From the NCBI GenBank assembly GCA_964612995.1, contig CAZTGE010000083.1:1-17660 (forward strand): 17,660 nucleotides of DNA. The letters are read 5' to 3'. The stretch's first letter is position 1. Each line of letters begins with the position of its first letter. Position numbers and translations under genes: made by a program. Positions 1 to 10,132 of this stretch are shown here, piece by piece. The notes beneath the pieces were generated by a model. That model was not told the DNA's origin. It did not search any database and saw nothing but the letters and a program-made list of their open reading frames with translations. The stretch is from SLQH01 sp964612995. Its GTDB lineage: Bacteria; Planctomycetota; UBA11346.

Positions 1-26
1 GACAGCACGCTACGTCTTTTCGCGAC

Positions 27-44
27 GATCCCCCATGAGGGATC
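27..44 (-). terminator. Weak hairpin behind the kinase-like/FapA gene
   Basis: A 6-bp perfect stem (GATCCC / GGGATC, 6-base loop) begins a few bases after the stop codon of the minus-strand gene. No T-run follows it on the minus strand, so it may only be a 3'-end stabiliser. The rest of 1-48 shows nothing else. Confidence 0.3.
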
Positions 45-48
45 CGGG

Positions 49-2676
49 CTAGACGCCGCCGAAGCGCAGTCCCTGTTCCTCCCGCTCGATCACCGTGCCG
101 GCGTAATGCGCCACCCGCAGTTCGACGCCGGGGTGTACCAGCCGTTCGATCGTGATGCAGGCCTTGGTATTCTCGGTCGTCTCGTCGAGTTCGGCGGTGT
201 CCTGGCGTCTGGCCAGCAGCACATGGCGCGATTCCTCCATCTCGGCGTCGAGCTGGCTCGAGCGTGCGCTGAGCCATTTGAGGCGTCGGACCATGTCGAG
301 CTTGGCCTCTTCGCGCATGTATCCAGCGACGCTGTACATGTCGGCGCGCAGCTTCTGGCGTTGGAGGTCGCCGGTGAAACGTTGGCGTTCGGCCGAGAGC
401 CGCCGTCGTTCGGTGCGGATGCGGTGTTCGTCGAGCCGGGCCATGTCGCGCTTGACCGCGTTGGGGATGTGATGTCCGGCCCACAGCAGGGTGCGGGTCC
501 CGGCATCGTCACCAGCCTCGCCGGCGGCGATCTCACCCGCAGCGGTGAGGCTGCCGCCGGCGATCGTGGCGATGCGGGCGTCGCCGGTGCAGACCAGATC
601 GCTGTTGGTGAGGCACTGGCTGACATCCAGTTCGCCGCAGACGAGTTTGCGCCCGGTGATCGCGCGCGCACTCAAGGCGCGCGCGACGGTGATGTCGGCC
701 GTGCCCGCGGCAATGGTGCCGGAGACCCGCAGGTTGCCGGCGATCTCGAGCGCTGCATCGCCGACATCGCCGAGGATATGACAATCCGAGCCGGCGCGGA
801 TGCGCGCGCCGTCGAGCACGTCGCCGTGGATCACCAGAACTTCCTGGGTGTCGATCGGCTCGTCGGAACCCAGGTCGCGATGGTGGGCGCGCTCGGGCAC
901 CACGCGGATGGTCGCGTCTTCCATCACCTGGACCGCGCCGCTGATCTCGGCGCAGAGATAGACATCGTTCTGGTAGCGGCCGAGACGGGTGCCCTCGCCC
1001 GCGTAATCGAACGGATCCGGGGTGCTGCGGGGGGTGAAGGGGATCGCCTGACCGCGCACGTCCATGCCTGGCCGGCCTGGTTCGCCGGTATCCCAGAGTG
1101 CGAGCTTGGTTCCGTTGTCGACGCTGATCGGCCCGGAGTCGGCACTGTCGCCGCCCGGTCCCGCGTCGCCGACCAGCAGGCGGAAGGTCGCGGTGATCGG
1201 CTCGCGCACCGGTATGCCGCGCGCGATCACCGTCTGTCCGGTCTCGCTGCCCATCTCACAGAGCTGCTGCAGCGCCGCGCTGTCGAGGCCCATGCTCAGG
1301 CCGGCTTCGCCCAGGGCGCGCTGGACATGATGGCGCGGTACCGGTTCGCACGGCGGGGTGTAGGCGGTGGCCCACATGCCGTCGTCGCTGACCACGATCT
1401 GCACCGGGTTGCTCAGGGCTTCGATCGGGCCGTTGAGCACGGTGGTGCCGGGCACGCCCGGTCGCGGCGGTGTGCCTTCGGCGAGGATGATCTTGCGCGG
1501 GCGGTCGCTCGGGGCCGAGGCCTCGCGCATGCCGCCGTCACTCCAGCCGTGGGTGATCCCGGCCTCGCCCAGGAGTGATTCGAGCACTTCGCGCGGGAAG
1601 CAGGCGTCGGGCCCGATCACGATCCAGGCGCACATGCCGTCTTTGCTGGTGAGGATGTCGCGAAGGATCTTCTCGCGCGCCGAGGTGGGCGACTTGGCCG
1701 GGATCGCGGCGGTGGCGGTCTTCTCGGCCTGATGCTTGCGCACGTACTCCTCGATGTCGTTGACGTCGAACAGCTCCGAACGGGTCTGCACCGATTTGGC
1801 GCTCGAGCCGCTGACCGGTGCGAGCCGGTCGCTGATCCGCTTGGCCTCTGCGGCCTGATGCCCGGCCCGGGCGGCGTCGAGGTCGCTGCGGAGCGCGGCG
1901 AGCGACTCGTAACGATGGGCTGGGTCCGGAGCCAGGCAGCAGGTGACCACATCGATCAGCGGCTGCGTGGTCTCGCCCAGGCGTCGGTGCACGTGCAGTT
2001 CGTCCCCGAGCACGGCGCGGGCCGCGGCGGCGGCGTCCACGCCGGTGGCCAGGGTTTCGCCACAGAGCAATTCGAACAGGCAGGCGCCGAGGGCATAGAT
2101 GTCGGTCGCCAGCGTCGGCAGGGCCGGTGGGGTGTCCAGCCGTTCGTGCCCGGCGTGCGCCACCGCTTCCACGCCGCGTATCAGAGGTGGACAGAGCTCG
2201 TCGACCACCGCCGGCAGGTGCAGGGTGACCGCGATGCGTTTCTGCGCAGTGAGCCAGAAACGCGAGAGCCGCAGATCGCCATGGGGCAGCTCGGCCGCGG
2301 CCAGGGGCGCGAGCGCGGCGCAGCAGTCGTCGAGTAGCGAGCTTGCCAGTTCATCGGTGATGCGCAGCTTCTTGGCCCGGATCGCGCGTCCGAGGTTGAT
2401 TCCGCCCGGCTCGCGATGGATCAGCACCGCACCGCCTGCACAGGAGCCGACATCGATCAGGTCGCCGAGCAGCTCACCGTGGACTGCGAACAGCGGCTGG
2501 CAGCCCTCGATCAGGCGGGACAGGTCATCGCTGTGCGCGAGGGGCAGCAGGGTGACCAGTACCCGGTTGTCGCTGCGATCCATGTAGCCGGGAACCACCC
2601 GGTAGCCACGCTCGGCATTCGGCTCCTCGACCACCTGATAGCGTCGCCCACTGTGTTCGCACTGGATCTGCGCCAA
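49..2676 (-). CDS. Kinase-like (probable pseudokinase) and FapA/DUF342 fusion protein
   Basis: 875 aa. Residues about 1-280 resemble the C-lobe of a Hanks-type Ser/Thr kinase: HGDL at 132-135 replaces the HRDLKxxN catalytic loop, TDIYALG near 191-197 matches subdomain IX, and CLAPDPAHRYESL matches the final helix. No glycine loop, VAIK lysine or DFG is visible, so it is probably inactive and may bind or scaffold. A linker follows, then two similar FapA-N-like modules (each with GEAGI/L), then a FapA/DUF342 beta-rich domain (about 520-720) and a charged coiled coil (about 730-840). FapA proteins are known around flagella and polymer or cell-surface functions; the role here is unknown. Start: the frame stays open to 2850, but a TTG at 2676 is preceded by AAGGGG with 7-base spacing, and the upstream translation looks non-coding. 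No membrane segment or signal peptide was seen. The domain calls are by eye. The fusion seems unusual. Confidence 0.75.
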   Translation of the reverse strand: MAQIQCEHSGRRYQVVEEPNAERGYRVVPGYMDRSDNRVLVTLLPLAHSDDLSRLIEGCQPLFAVHGELLGDLIDVGSCAGGAVLIHREPGGINLGRAIRAKKLRITDELASSLLDDCCAALAPLAAAELPHGDLRLSRFWLTAQKRIAVTLHLPAVVDELCPPLIRGVEAVAHAGHERLDTPPALPTLATDIYALGACLFELLCGETLATGVDAAAAARAVLGDELHVHRRLGETTQPLIDVVTCCLAPDPAHRYESLAALRSDLDAARAGHQAAEAKRISDRLAPVSGSSAKSVQTRSELFDVNDIEEYVRKHQAEKTATAAIPAKSPTSAREKILRDILTSKDGMCAWIVIGPDACFPREVLESLLGEAGITHGWSDGGMREASAPSDRPRKIILAEGTPPRPGVPGTTVLNGPIEALSNPVQIVVSDDGMWATAYTPPCEPVPRHHVQRALGEAGLSMGLDSAALQQLCEMGSETGQTVIARGIPVREPITATFRLLVGDAGPGGDSADSGPISVDNGTKLALWDTGEPGRPGMDVRGQAIPFTPRSTPDPFDYAGEGTRLGRYQNDVYLCAEISGAVQVMEDATIRVVPERAHHRDLGSDEPIDTQEVLVIHGDVLDGARIRAGSDCHILGDVGDAALEIAGNLRVSGTIAAGTADITVARALSARAITGRKLVCGELDVSQCLTNSDLVCTGDARIATIAGGSLTAAGEIAAGEAGDDAGTRTLLWAGHHIPNAVKRDMARLDEHRIRTERRRLSAERQRFTGDLQRQKLRADMYSVAGYMREEAKLDMVRRLKWLSARSSQLDAEMEESRHVLLARRQDTAELDETTENTKACITIERLVHPGVELRVAHYAGTVIEREEQGLRFGGV

Positions 2677-2732
2677 AAGGTATCCCCTTGATACATCAAT
2701 GACTTGCAGCGTCGCGACGGCGACAGCCACAG

Positions 2733-2762
2733 AGCATAAGCGCAGCGCGGGGGGCGTGGCAA
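2733..2762 (-). promoter_or_regulatory. Candidate sigma70-type promoter for the kinase-like/FapA gene
   Basis: Read on the minus strand: TTGCCA (2757-2762), an 18-base spacer, then TATGCT (2733-2738). It lies about 57 bases upstream of the TTG start. The fit is reasonable but unproven. It supports a start well downstream of 2850, because a start at 2850 would put the promoter inside the gene. Confidence 0.4.
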
Positions 2763-2900
2763 GGTCAAAGCGCACGGGATGTGGCAGCGCTTGAGACGGG
2801 TGCTGCAGCGATGCACCATGCGCTGGCGGGGCGAGGCAGCGGTGCGCCATTTCGCGCGCCGCGCCGCCTGGCGTTCGCCGTTTGCGTCGGACAAGAAGTG

Positions 2901-2929
2901 GCCCCTGCAGGCGTGTGGCCTGCAGGGGC
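2901..2929 (-). terminator. Strong hairpin terminator of tRNA-Lys
   Basis: A perfect 12-bp stem (GCCCCTGCAGGC / GCCTGCAGGGGC) with a 5-base loop sits 5 bases beyond the encoded CCA end of the tRNA. On the minus strand it is followed by CACTTCTTG, only a weak T-rich tail. It probably ends tRNA transcription, and the stem could also work on the other strand. Confidence 0.65.
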
Positions 2930-2934
2930 CTGTC

Positions 2935-3010
2935 TGGTGGGTCGTGGAGGGCTCGAACCTCCGACCCGCGGATTAAGAATCCGCTGCTCTGCCAACTGAG
3001 CTAACGACCC
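2935..3010 (-). tRNA. tRNA-Lys (anticodon CTT)
   Basis: The minus strand folds as a complete cloverleaf. The acceptor stem is GGGTCGT paired with ACGACCC. The D-arm holds GCTCAGTTGGCAGAGC. The anticodon stem GCGGA/TCCGC encloses loop TTCTTAA with anticodon CTT, reading AAG lysine codons. The T-arm is GGAGG TTCGAGC CCTCC. The discriminator A is followed by an encoded CCA (2935-2937). The mature tRNA is 76 nt. It lies 112 bases downstream of clpC on the same strand, with its own candidate promoter and a strong terminator, so it is probably an independent unit. Confidence 0.97.
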
Positions 3011-3053
3011 AGGCTGGTGACCCGGATGACGCGAACGGTCTCGCGTCGGCGGG

Positions 3054-3111
3054 CCCGCTCGGGCAGGGTGTTCCGCCCGGCGCGGGGCGGGAATCTATGG
3101 GCCCGAGCGGG
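3054..3111 (-). terminator. Nested inverted repeat between clpC and tRNA-Lys
   Basis: Perfect 11-bp arms CCCGCTCGGGC (3054-3064) and GCCCGAGCGGG (3101-3111) enclose a second hairpin (TTCCGCCC near 3071-3078 against GGGCGGGAA near 3085-3093, one-base bulge). It begins 12 bases after the clpC stop. It has no T-run, but it is the only structure that could end clpC transcription. It overlaps the candidate tRNA promoter. Confidence 0.4.
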
Positions 3112-3119
3112 GGCGTCAA
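3092..3119 (-). promoter_or_regulatory. Candidate tRNA-Lys promoter
   Basis: On the minus strand: TTGACG (3114-3119), a 16-base spacer, then TAGATT (3092-3097). The -35 box begins just after the clpC stop codon, and the predicted start is about 75 bases before the tRNA 5' end. Box quality is good for a sigma70-type promoter. Confidence 0.5.
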
Positions 3120-3122
3120 ATG

Positions 3123-5732
<2,610 letters not shown>

Positions 5733-5839
5733 GAGTAGCCGCCTGTCGAACAGTGGGTTGCGCCCGGATGACGTTTGTCGGGACGACTGGTTTACCAGAT
5801 TTGCATCGGGAGTCTATGCACGGACCATGCCGAAGGGCC

Positions 5840-5998
5840 GGGCGACTCAAAGCTCGCACATGAGGGCCATGCCTCGCCTCCACCTGCGTCACTATGACCC
5901 AAGCAACAAAGAGAGCCGGGCGGTTTGACGCAGGTGGAGGCGACGCAAGGCATGCCGACCTGGGGATCGGCGCTCCCGGGGCGAGCTTTGAGTCGCCC
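5840..5998. repeat. 159-bp nested inverted repeat in the mcsB-clpC gap
   Basis: The 300 bases between mcsB and clpC (5733-6032) hold no gene. Outer arms 5840-5857 and 5981-5998 are perfect 18-bp inverted repeats (GGGCGACTCAAAGCTCGC). Inner arms 5874-5891 and 5926-5943 are a second perfect 18-bp pair (TCGCCTCCACCTGCGTCA), extended by CATGCC/GGCATG (5868-5873, 5949-5954) across a 5-base bulge. The central loop is 34 bases. A transcript from mcsB would form a long hairpin ahead of clpC. Possible roles are an attenuator, an RNA processing site, or a small transposon-like (MITE) remnant. Imperfect direct repeats (TGCCGAAGGGCCGGGC near 5828, TGCCGAGGGGCCCGGGC near 6001) lie at its edges. Confidence 0.85.
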
Positions 5999-6032
5999 TG
6001 TGCCGAGGGGCCCGGGCCCGCGCCCGGCGCGT

Positions 6033-7091
6033 TCAGGCCGCCTGCAGCGCAGAGCGGACGAGGGTGGCGCGCAGACGGTCGCGGCTGCGGGCGTCGCGCG
6101 CGCCGCGGTCGGCGATTTCCATGTGGGCCGGCTGGGCGAAGACCAACAGGCGGTCGACGGCGTCCCAGTCGGCGAAGGTCAGCAGGCCAGCGTCCATGCC
6201 CAGACGCAGCCAGCTGAGCTGCTCGATCAGCTCCGAGCTGGTCAGCGAGCGCGCCTGGGTCAGCAGGCCCCAGGCGCGGAACACGCCGTCCTCGAGCCGG
6301 ATGCGGTCGTGGCTGAGCAGCGCCTCGCGCGCCATGTGCTCGTAACGGCAGAGGGTGCCTACGGTCTCTTCGAGCTGGCCGGCCAGATCCTCTTCGGTCA
6401 GGCCGAGGGTGCGCTGGTTGCTGATCTGATAGAGGTCGCCGGCGGATTCCGACCCTTCGCCGAACAACCCCCGTACGGCCATATGCAGGTGCTTGCAGGC
6501 GCTCAGCGCCTGTTTGAGCCGGTCGGCGGCGGCGAGTGCCGGCAGATGGGTCATCGCGCTGATGCGCAGGCCGGTGCCGAGGTTGGTCGGGCAGGCGGTG
6601 AGGTAGCCGTAGGTGCTGTCGGTGGCCCAGCGCAGGCGGGTCTCGAGCCGTTGGTCGAGTTCGATCGCGCTGTTGAGTACGCCGGTGATGTCGAGGCCCG
6701 GTCCGATGACCTGCAGTCGCAGGTGGTCCTCCTCGTTGATCATGATGCAGGCGCGCTGGTCGGCGCGCAGCACCGCGCCGCCAGGGCTGCGGCTGTAGGC
6801 CAGTTCCCGGCTGATCAGTTGGCGTTCGCTCAGGGCCTGGCGCTGCTGTTGCGGCAGCGATTCGAGGTCGATCTGCAGCGCGTCGGCCCAACCGGTGGCC
6901 TCGGCGATCACCGGTAGCAGCGAGCGGACCAGCATTCGTTGGTCGTCCTTGCCCAGCTTGCGGCGGAAGCGGTGGTCGGCCAGATTGCGGGCCAGGCGCA
7001 CCCGGCTGCTGATCACCGCACGGTCGGCGATGGCGGTGCTGTCGAGCCAACCGCAGGGGCGGGTGAGCAGGTCGCGGATATCGTCGCTCAT
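6033..7091 (-). CDS. mcsB: Protein arginine kinase McsB
   Basis: 352 aa, the usual length for McsB, a guanidino-phosphotransferase that phosphorylates arginines on proteins and marks them for ClpC-ClpP. Visible motifs: nucleotide-binding SSRVRLARN (28-36); NEEDH (119-123), which should position the guanidinium group; CPTNLGTGLR with catalytic Cys167, the same number as in Bacillus-group McsB as I recall; RGLFGEGSESAGDLYQISNQ (207-226); and the phosphoarginine-sensing RDxxRA motif as RDRLRA (337-342). All key residues are present, so it should be active. The ATG overlaps the mcsA stop by 4 bases (ATGA), which implies translational coupling. No creatine- or arginine-kinase N-domain of the animal type is seen. 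The call is firm at family level. Confidence 0.96.
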   Translation of the reverse strand: MSDDIRDLLTRPCGWLDSTAIADRAVISSRVRLARNLADHRFRRKLGKDDQRMLVRSLLPVIAEATGWADALQIDLESLPQQQRQALSERQLISRELAYSRSPGGAVLRADQRACIMINEEDHLRLQVIGPGLDITGVLNSAIELDQRLETRLRWATDSTYGYLTACPTNLGTGLRISAMTHLPALAAADRLKQALSACKHLHMAVRGLFGEGSESAGDLYQISNQRTLGLTEEDLAGQLEETVGTLCRYEHMAREALLSHDRIRLEDGVFRAWGLLTQARSLTSSELIEQLSWLRLGMDAGLLTFADWDAVDRLLVFAQPAHMEIADRGARDARSRDRLRATLVRSALQAA

Positions 7092-7648
7092 GAGTCGGGC
7101 TCGTCGAGTTCGCGGATCTGGTCGCGGATGGCGGCGGCGCGTTCGTAGGCCTCGTCGGCCACCGCCTTGGCCAGGACCTGTTCGAGATGCAGTCGGCGGT
7201 TGAGCAGATCCTCACCAGTGGCCGGTGCGGCGTTGGCCGGCAGCCGACCGACGTGCACGGCCTGACCGTGCAGATCCTCGATCGGTCGGGCCAGCTGTTC
7301 GGCGAAGGCCTGGATGCAGTGGGCGCAGCCGAACTTGTTGTGTTCGATGAAGCCGCTCCAGCCAAGGCCGCAACCGGGGCAGGTGGCTTCCTGCGGCCGG
7401 GCCGGTGCCGGCTCGCCGGGTGCTGCGGCCTTGGTGGCGATCACCTTGCCGCCGGCGCCGGCCTTGGCGGCGATGCCCGGCAAGAGCTGGATCAGATCTG
7501 GCGGATCGCTGCGCACGTCGATCCCTTGTGCGGCCTGGCAGCTGCGACAGATGTGCAGCTCCAGGGCCGCGTGCGAGCCGACCGGCACCTGCAGCAGATG
7601 GCTGGTGGCCGGTCGCTTGTGACAGACCTGGCACAGGATGTTCAGCAT
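7088..7648 (-). CDS. mcsA: McsA, zinc-binding activator of McsB
   Basis: 186 aa. Two pairs of CxxC motifs (C6/C9 with C34/C37, and C90/C93 with C108/C111) should bind two zinc ions, and a C-terminal UVR helix pair (about 150-182, YERAAAIRDQIREL) resembles the ClpC middle domain. In Firmicutes McsA activates the McsB kinase and may sense metal or oxidative stress through its cysteines. The frame is open to 7825, but the ATG at 7648 has a strong GGAGGAG ribosome site and gives the typical MLNILCQVC start. It is first gene of the mcsA-mcsB pair. No ctsR gene precedes it; the next gene upstream is divergent and unrelated. Confidence 0.93.
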   Translation of the reverse strand: MLNILCQVCHKRPATSHLLQVPVGSHAALELHICRSCQAAQGIDVRSDPPDLIQLLPGIAAKAGAGGKVIATKAAAPGEPAPARPQEATCPGCGLGWSGFIEHNKFGCAHCIQAFAEQLARPIEDLHGQAVHVGRLPANAAPATGEDLLNRRLHLEQVLAKAVADEAYERAAAIRDQIRELDEPDS

Positions 7649-7673
7649 CGTTCTCCTCCGATTAGATCCCCCG

Positions 7674-7700
7674 ATGGGGGGCTTGGCAACCAGGTTCGGC
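7674..7700 (-). promoter_or_regulatory. Candidate heat-shock-like promoter and GC palindrome upstream of mcsA
   Basis: On the minus strand a CCCCAT box (7674-7679), matching the -10 of sigma32-type promoters, lies 26 bases before the mcsA ATG. The -35 position (GCCGAA, 7695-7700, spacer 15) matches CTTGAA poorly. The box is part of a small palindrome CCCCCATCGGGGG, which could instead be an operator. A sigma70-like TTGCCA-17-TCTAAT also exists, but it would start transcription inside the ribosome site. No CIRCE or recognisable CtsR heptad repeats are seen. Confidence 0.25.
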
Positions 7701-7727
7701 CCGGGCTTGGTTCCAGAGGGGTTTCGC

Positions 7728-7762
7728 CGCAACGCGGCCACAGTGCATGTGGCCGCGTTGCG
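7728..7762. repeat. 15-bp perfect inverted repeat in the mcsA/thioesterase divergent region
   Basis: CGCAACGCGGCCACA (7728-7742) pairs perfectly with 7748-7762 around a 5-base loop GTGCA. It lies 66 bases before the thioesterase start and about 80 bases before the mcsA start. It could be an operator for either divergent unit, or a very stable hairpin in a leader. There is no T-run on either side, so an intrinsic terminator is less likely. Confidence 0.7.
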
Positions 7763-7823
7763 CAGGTGGTTGCATCGCGCCCATTCCCGCGATTGCTTCG
7801 CGCAGGTAGGGTGTTCGACTGCC

Positions 7824-7842
7824 ATGTATGCACTTCATACAT
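7824..7842 (+). promoter_or_regulatory. Hairpin over the thioesterase start codon
   Basis: ATGTATG (7824-7830) and CATACAT (7836-7842) form a perfect 7-bp A/T-rich stem with a 5-base loop, and the start ATG (7828-7830) lies in the left arm. In mRNA it could mask initiation. No good ribosome site is visible upstream. It may be chance; the regulatory reading is inference. Confidence 0.35.
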
Positions 7843-8244
7843 CGCGTGCGTGTCCGCTACGCCGAAACCGACTGCATGGGTATCGCCCATCATGCCTCCT
7901 ATGTGCCCTGGTTGGAGGAGGCGCGGATCGAGGCGCTGCGCGAACTCGGGCATTCCTACCGCGACTGCGAGGAGGCCGGCTACCTGCTGGCCGTGATCGA
8001 GGTTGGTCTGCGCTATCGTCGCAGCGTGCGCTTCGATGACGAACTGACCCTGTCGACGACCATACGCGCCTGCAGCCGATCGCGTTTGGAGTTCACCACC
8101 CGGATCGCATCCGCGGACACCCTCGCCGCCGAGGGCCGGGTCTCGGTGGCCTGTGTCGATCGCGATGGCCGGCCGCAGCGCCTGCCGCCGGCCATCGATG
8201 CGGCGGTGCGCGCCCGTGAGGCGGCCGCCAGCTTGCCCCTGTAG
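7828..8244 (+). CDS. Acyl-CoA thioesterase of the YbgC/4HBT hotdog family
   Basis: 138 aa, the usual length for one hotdog domain. The N-terminal motif VRYAETDCMGIAHHASYVPW (7-26) carries the Asp15 catalytic residue and the MG-xx-HH-x-x-Y pattern of the 4-hydroxybenzoyl-CoA/YbgC family, which hydrolyse acyl-CoA thioesters in the cytoplasm. The substrate cannot be told. YbgC is linked to the Tol-Pal cluster in proteobacteria, but no tol genes are here. It is divergent from mcsA and 64 bases upstream of dnaG, so it may share a transcript with dnaG. The start matches the family beginning; a hairpin covers the start codon. Confidence 0.85.
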   Translation: MHFIHRVRVRYAETDCMGIAHHASYVPWLEEARIEALRELGHSYRDCEEAGYLLAVIEVGLRYRRSVRFDDELTLSTTIRACSRSRLEFTTRIASADTLAAEGRVSVACVDRDGRPQRLPPAIDAAVRAREAAASLPL

Positions 8245-8308
8245 GGTCGGAGCCAAGGACGCGCCATGTTGCCTTGCGCGGCTCCTGCCGGGGCGACACT
8301 GGCCTGGC

Positions 8309-10126
8309 ATGGGTGGCTTCATCGGGGAAGAGCAGCTGCGGCGGGTGCGCGAGTCGGTCGATCTGGTCGACGTGCTCGGCGACTACACCACGCTCCAGCG
8401 TGCCGGCGGCCAGTTCCGCGGGCTGTGCCCCTTCCATCAGGAGCGCACTCCGTCGTTCTACGTCTACCCCGACGACCAGCACTACCACTGTTACGGCTGC
8501 GGCGCCCATGGCGATGTCATCAGCCTGATCCGCGAGAAGGAGAACCTCGAGTTCGTCGACGCGGTCGAGCTGCTCGCGCGTCGGGCGGGGATCCAGCTTG
8601 AATACGAGGACCGCGGCAAACAGCATCTGCGCCGCGGCCGCCGCCAGCGTCTGTCCGAGGTGATGGAACGGGCGAGTGCGTTCTACGAGCGCATGCTCTG
8701 GGATCACGAATCCGGCGCCGAGGCCCGGGCCTATCTCGCCGAGCGCGGACTCGATCCGGCCGTGTGCCGCGAGTTCCGTCTCGGCTGGGCGCCTGGCCGC
8801 GGGCGGCTGGTCGCCGCTGCCGCGCGGGCCGGGATCGCGATCGACGACCTGTGCGAGCTCGACCTGGCGGTTGAGCGGCAGGGGCGCTGGGCCGACCGAT
8901 TCTTCGAGCGGCTGATCTTCCCCATCTGCGACCGCTTCGGCCATCCGGTGGCCTTCTCGGGCCGGCTGCTGCCGGCGGCACAGCGTGCGGCCAAGGAGGC
9001 TGGCCGCTCGGTCGGCAAGTACATCAACAGCACCGAGACCCCTTTGTTCAGCAAGGGCGATGTGGTTTTCAACCTGCACCGCGCGCGGCGGATCTGCCGT
9101 CAGGCCGGTCGGCTGATCGTGATGGAGGGCCCGACCGACGTGATGGCCGCGGCCCAGGCGCAGACCGGCGAGTGCGTGGCGGTACTCGGCACCGCATTGA
9201 CCGAACGCCATGCGCGCCAGCTGGGGACCATCGCCGGCGAGGGGCGGATCTTCCTGTTGTTCGATGGCGACGCGGCGGGACGGGCGACCAGCATCAAGAC
9301 AGCCGGGCTGATGCTCGGCTGCGGCGTGCCCTGCCGCGTGGCGCTGCTGCCCTCCGGCGCCGATCCGGCCGAGCTGCTCGGCGCCGGCGGCGAGGAGGGC
9401 CGCCAGGCCCTCGCCGAGGTGCTGCGGCAGGCCCGGCCCGAGATGCAGTTCCTGCTCGAGGAGCTCGCGCCGCGTCCGCACGAGCTCGACCCGCGTGGGC
9501 AGCTGGCGGTGGCTGACCGTCTGCTCGATCATCTGCGCGGGATCGAGGATCGCGACCTGCGCCTGGGGTACATCCAGGAGGTGGCCGATTACCTCGGGCT
9601 CGATGCCACGCGCCTGCAGACCCGCCTCGAGGAGGGGGGGCGGCGATCATCCGGGCGTGAGCGCGAGCGTGCTCGCGCCGGTGACGAGGAGCCGTCGTTG
9701 GCGCCGCCGGTCGCCGACGCCCTGCGTTGCCTGGTGCGGTATCCCGAACTGCGCGCCGAGGCCTTCGACGAGCTCGGCTGTGAGCCGGCCCTGTTCCCGT
9801 TGCCATGGCGCACCCTGATCGAGTACATCGTGTGCCAGCCCGATGCCGATCCGTCCTCGTTGAGCCTGTGCGAGCCGGCGGTGCGCGAGCCCGTGCTCGC
9901 GCGCACGGTCCACCGGCTCAACACCATGGAGGAGGTCGGCGACCCACGCGCGGTGCTCGCCGAGGCGGTGGCGACCCTGCGTACCGAGATCGAGCGTCAA
10001 GGAACGCGCCGGCTGCGCCACGTCCTGCGTCAGGGCCGCGACGACAGCGAGGAGGCGCAGCGCCTGTTCCGTGAGGCGCTCGAGCGCAACCTCCGTCGTA
10101 ACGCCCGCGTGGACGGTCTCGATTGA
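8309..10126 (+). CDS. dnaG: DNA primase DnaG
   Basis: 605 aa. It makes RNA primers at the replication fork. The N-terminal CHC2 zinc ribbon has Cys40, His43, Cys61 and Cys64 (LCPFHQERTPSF, HCYGCGAHGD). A catalytic core follows, then a TOPRIM domain with Glu273 (EGPTDVMAA) and the DGD triad Asp319-Asp321 (LLFDGDAAG). The C-terminal region (about 450-605) has the position of the helicase-binding domain but is poorly conserved to the eye. The frame is open further upstream; the ATG at 8309 gives MGGFIGEEQLRRVRESVDLV, which aligns with family starts, though the ribosome site is weak. Usually found as rpsU-dnaG-rpoD; here rpsU is absent, a thioesterase gene lies upstream, and 600 bases of repeat separate it from rpoD. 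Confidence 0.96.
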   Translation: MGGFIGEEQLRRVRESVDLVDVLGDYTTLQRAGGQFRGLCPFHQERTPSFYVYPDDQHYHCYGCGAHGDVISLIREKENLEFVDAVELLARRAGIQLEYEDRGKQHLRRGRRQRLSEVMERASAFYERMLWDHESGAEARAYLAERGLDPAVCREFRLGWAPGRGRLVAAAARAGIAIDDLCELDLAVERQGRWADRFFERLIFPICDRFGHPVAFSGRLLPAAQRAAKEAGRSVGKYINSTETPLFSKGDVVFNLHRARRICRQAGRLIVMEGPTDVMAAAQAQTGECVAVLGTALTERHARQLGTIAGEGRIFLLFDGDAAGRATSIKTAGLMLGCGVPCRVALLPSGADPAELLGAGGEEGRQALAEVLRQARPEMQFLLEELAPRPHELDPRGQLAVADRLLDHLRGIEDRDLRLGYIQEVADYLGLDATRLQTRLEEGGRRSSGRERERARAGDEEPSLAPPVADALRCLVRYPELRAEAFDELGCEPALFPLPWRTLIEYIVCQPDADPSSLSLCEPAVREPVLARTVHRLNTMEEVGDPRAVLAEAVATLRTEIERQGTRRLRHVLRQGRDDSEEAQRLFREALERNLRRNARVDGLD

Positions 10127-10132
10127 GGTTTT

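Noticed and set aside
106..1578. Long plus-strand open frame antisense to the kinase-like/FapA gene
   Set aside because: High G+C keeps the opposite frames open; the translation has no recognisable domain and the minus-strand protein does.
49..2850. ATG at 2850 as start of the kinase-like/FapA protein
   Set aside because: The first 58 residues look non-coding, a promoter candidate lies inside them, and a TTG with a good AAGGGG site is at 2676.
7088..7825. Longer McsA start at 7825
   Set aside because: The 59 extra residues do not match McsA, while the ATG at 7648 has a strong GGAGGAG site and the family start.
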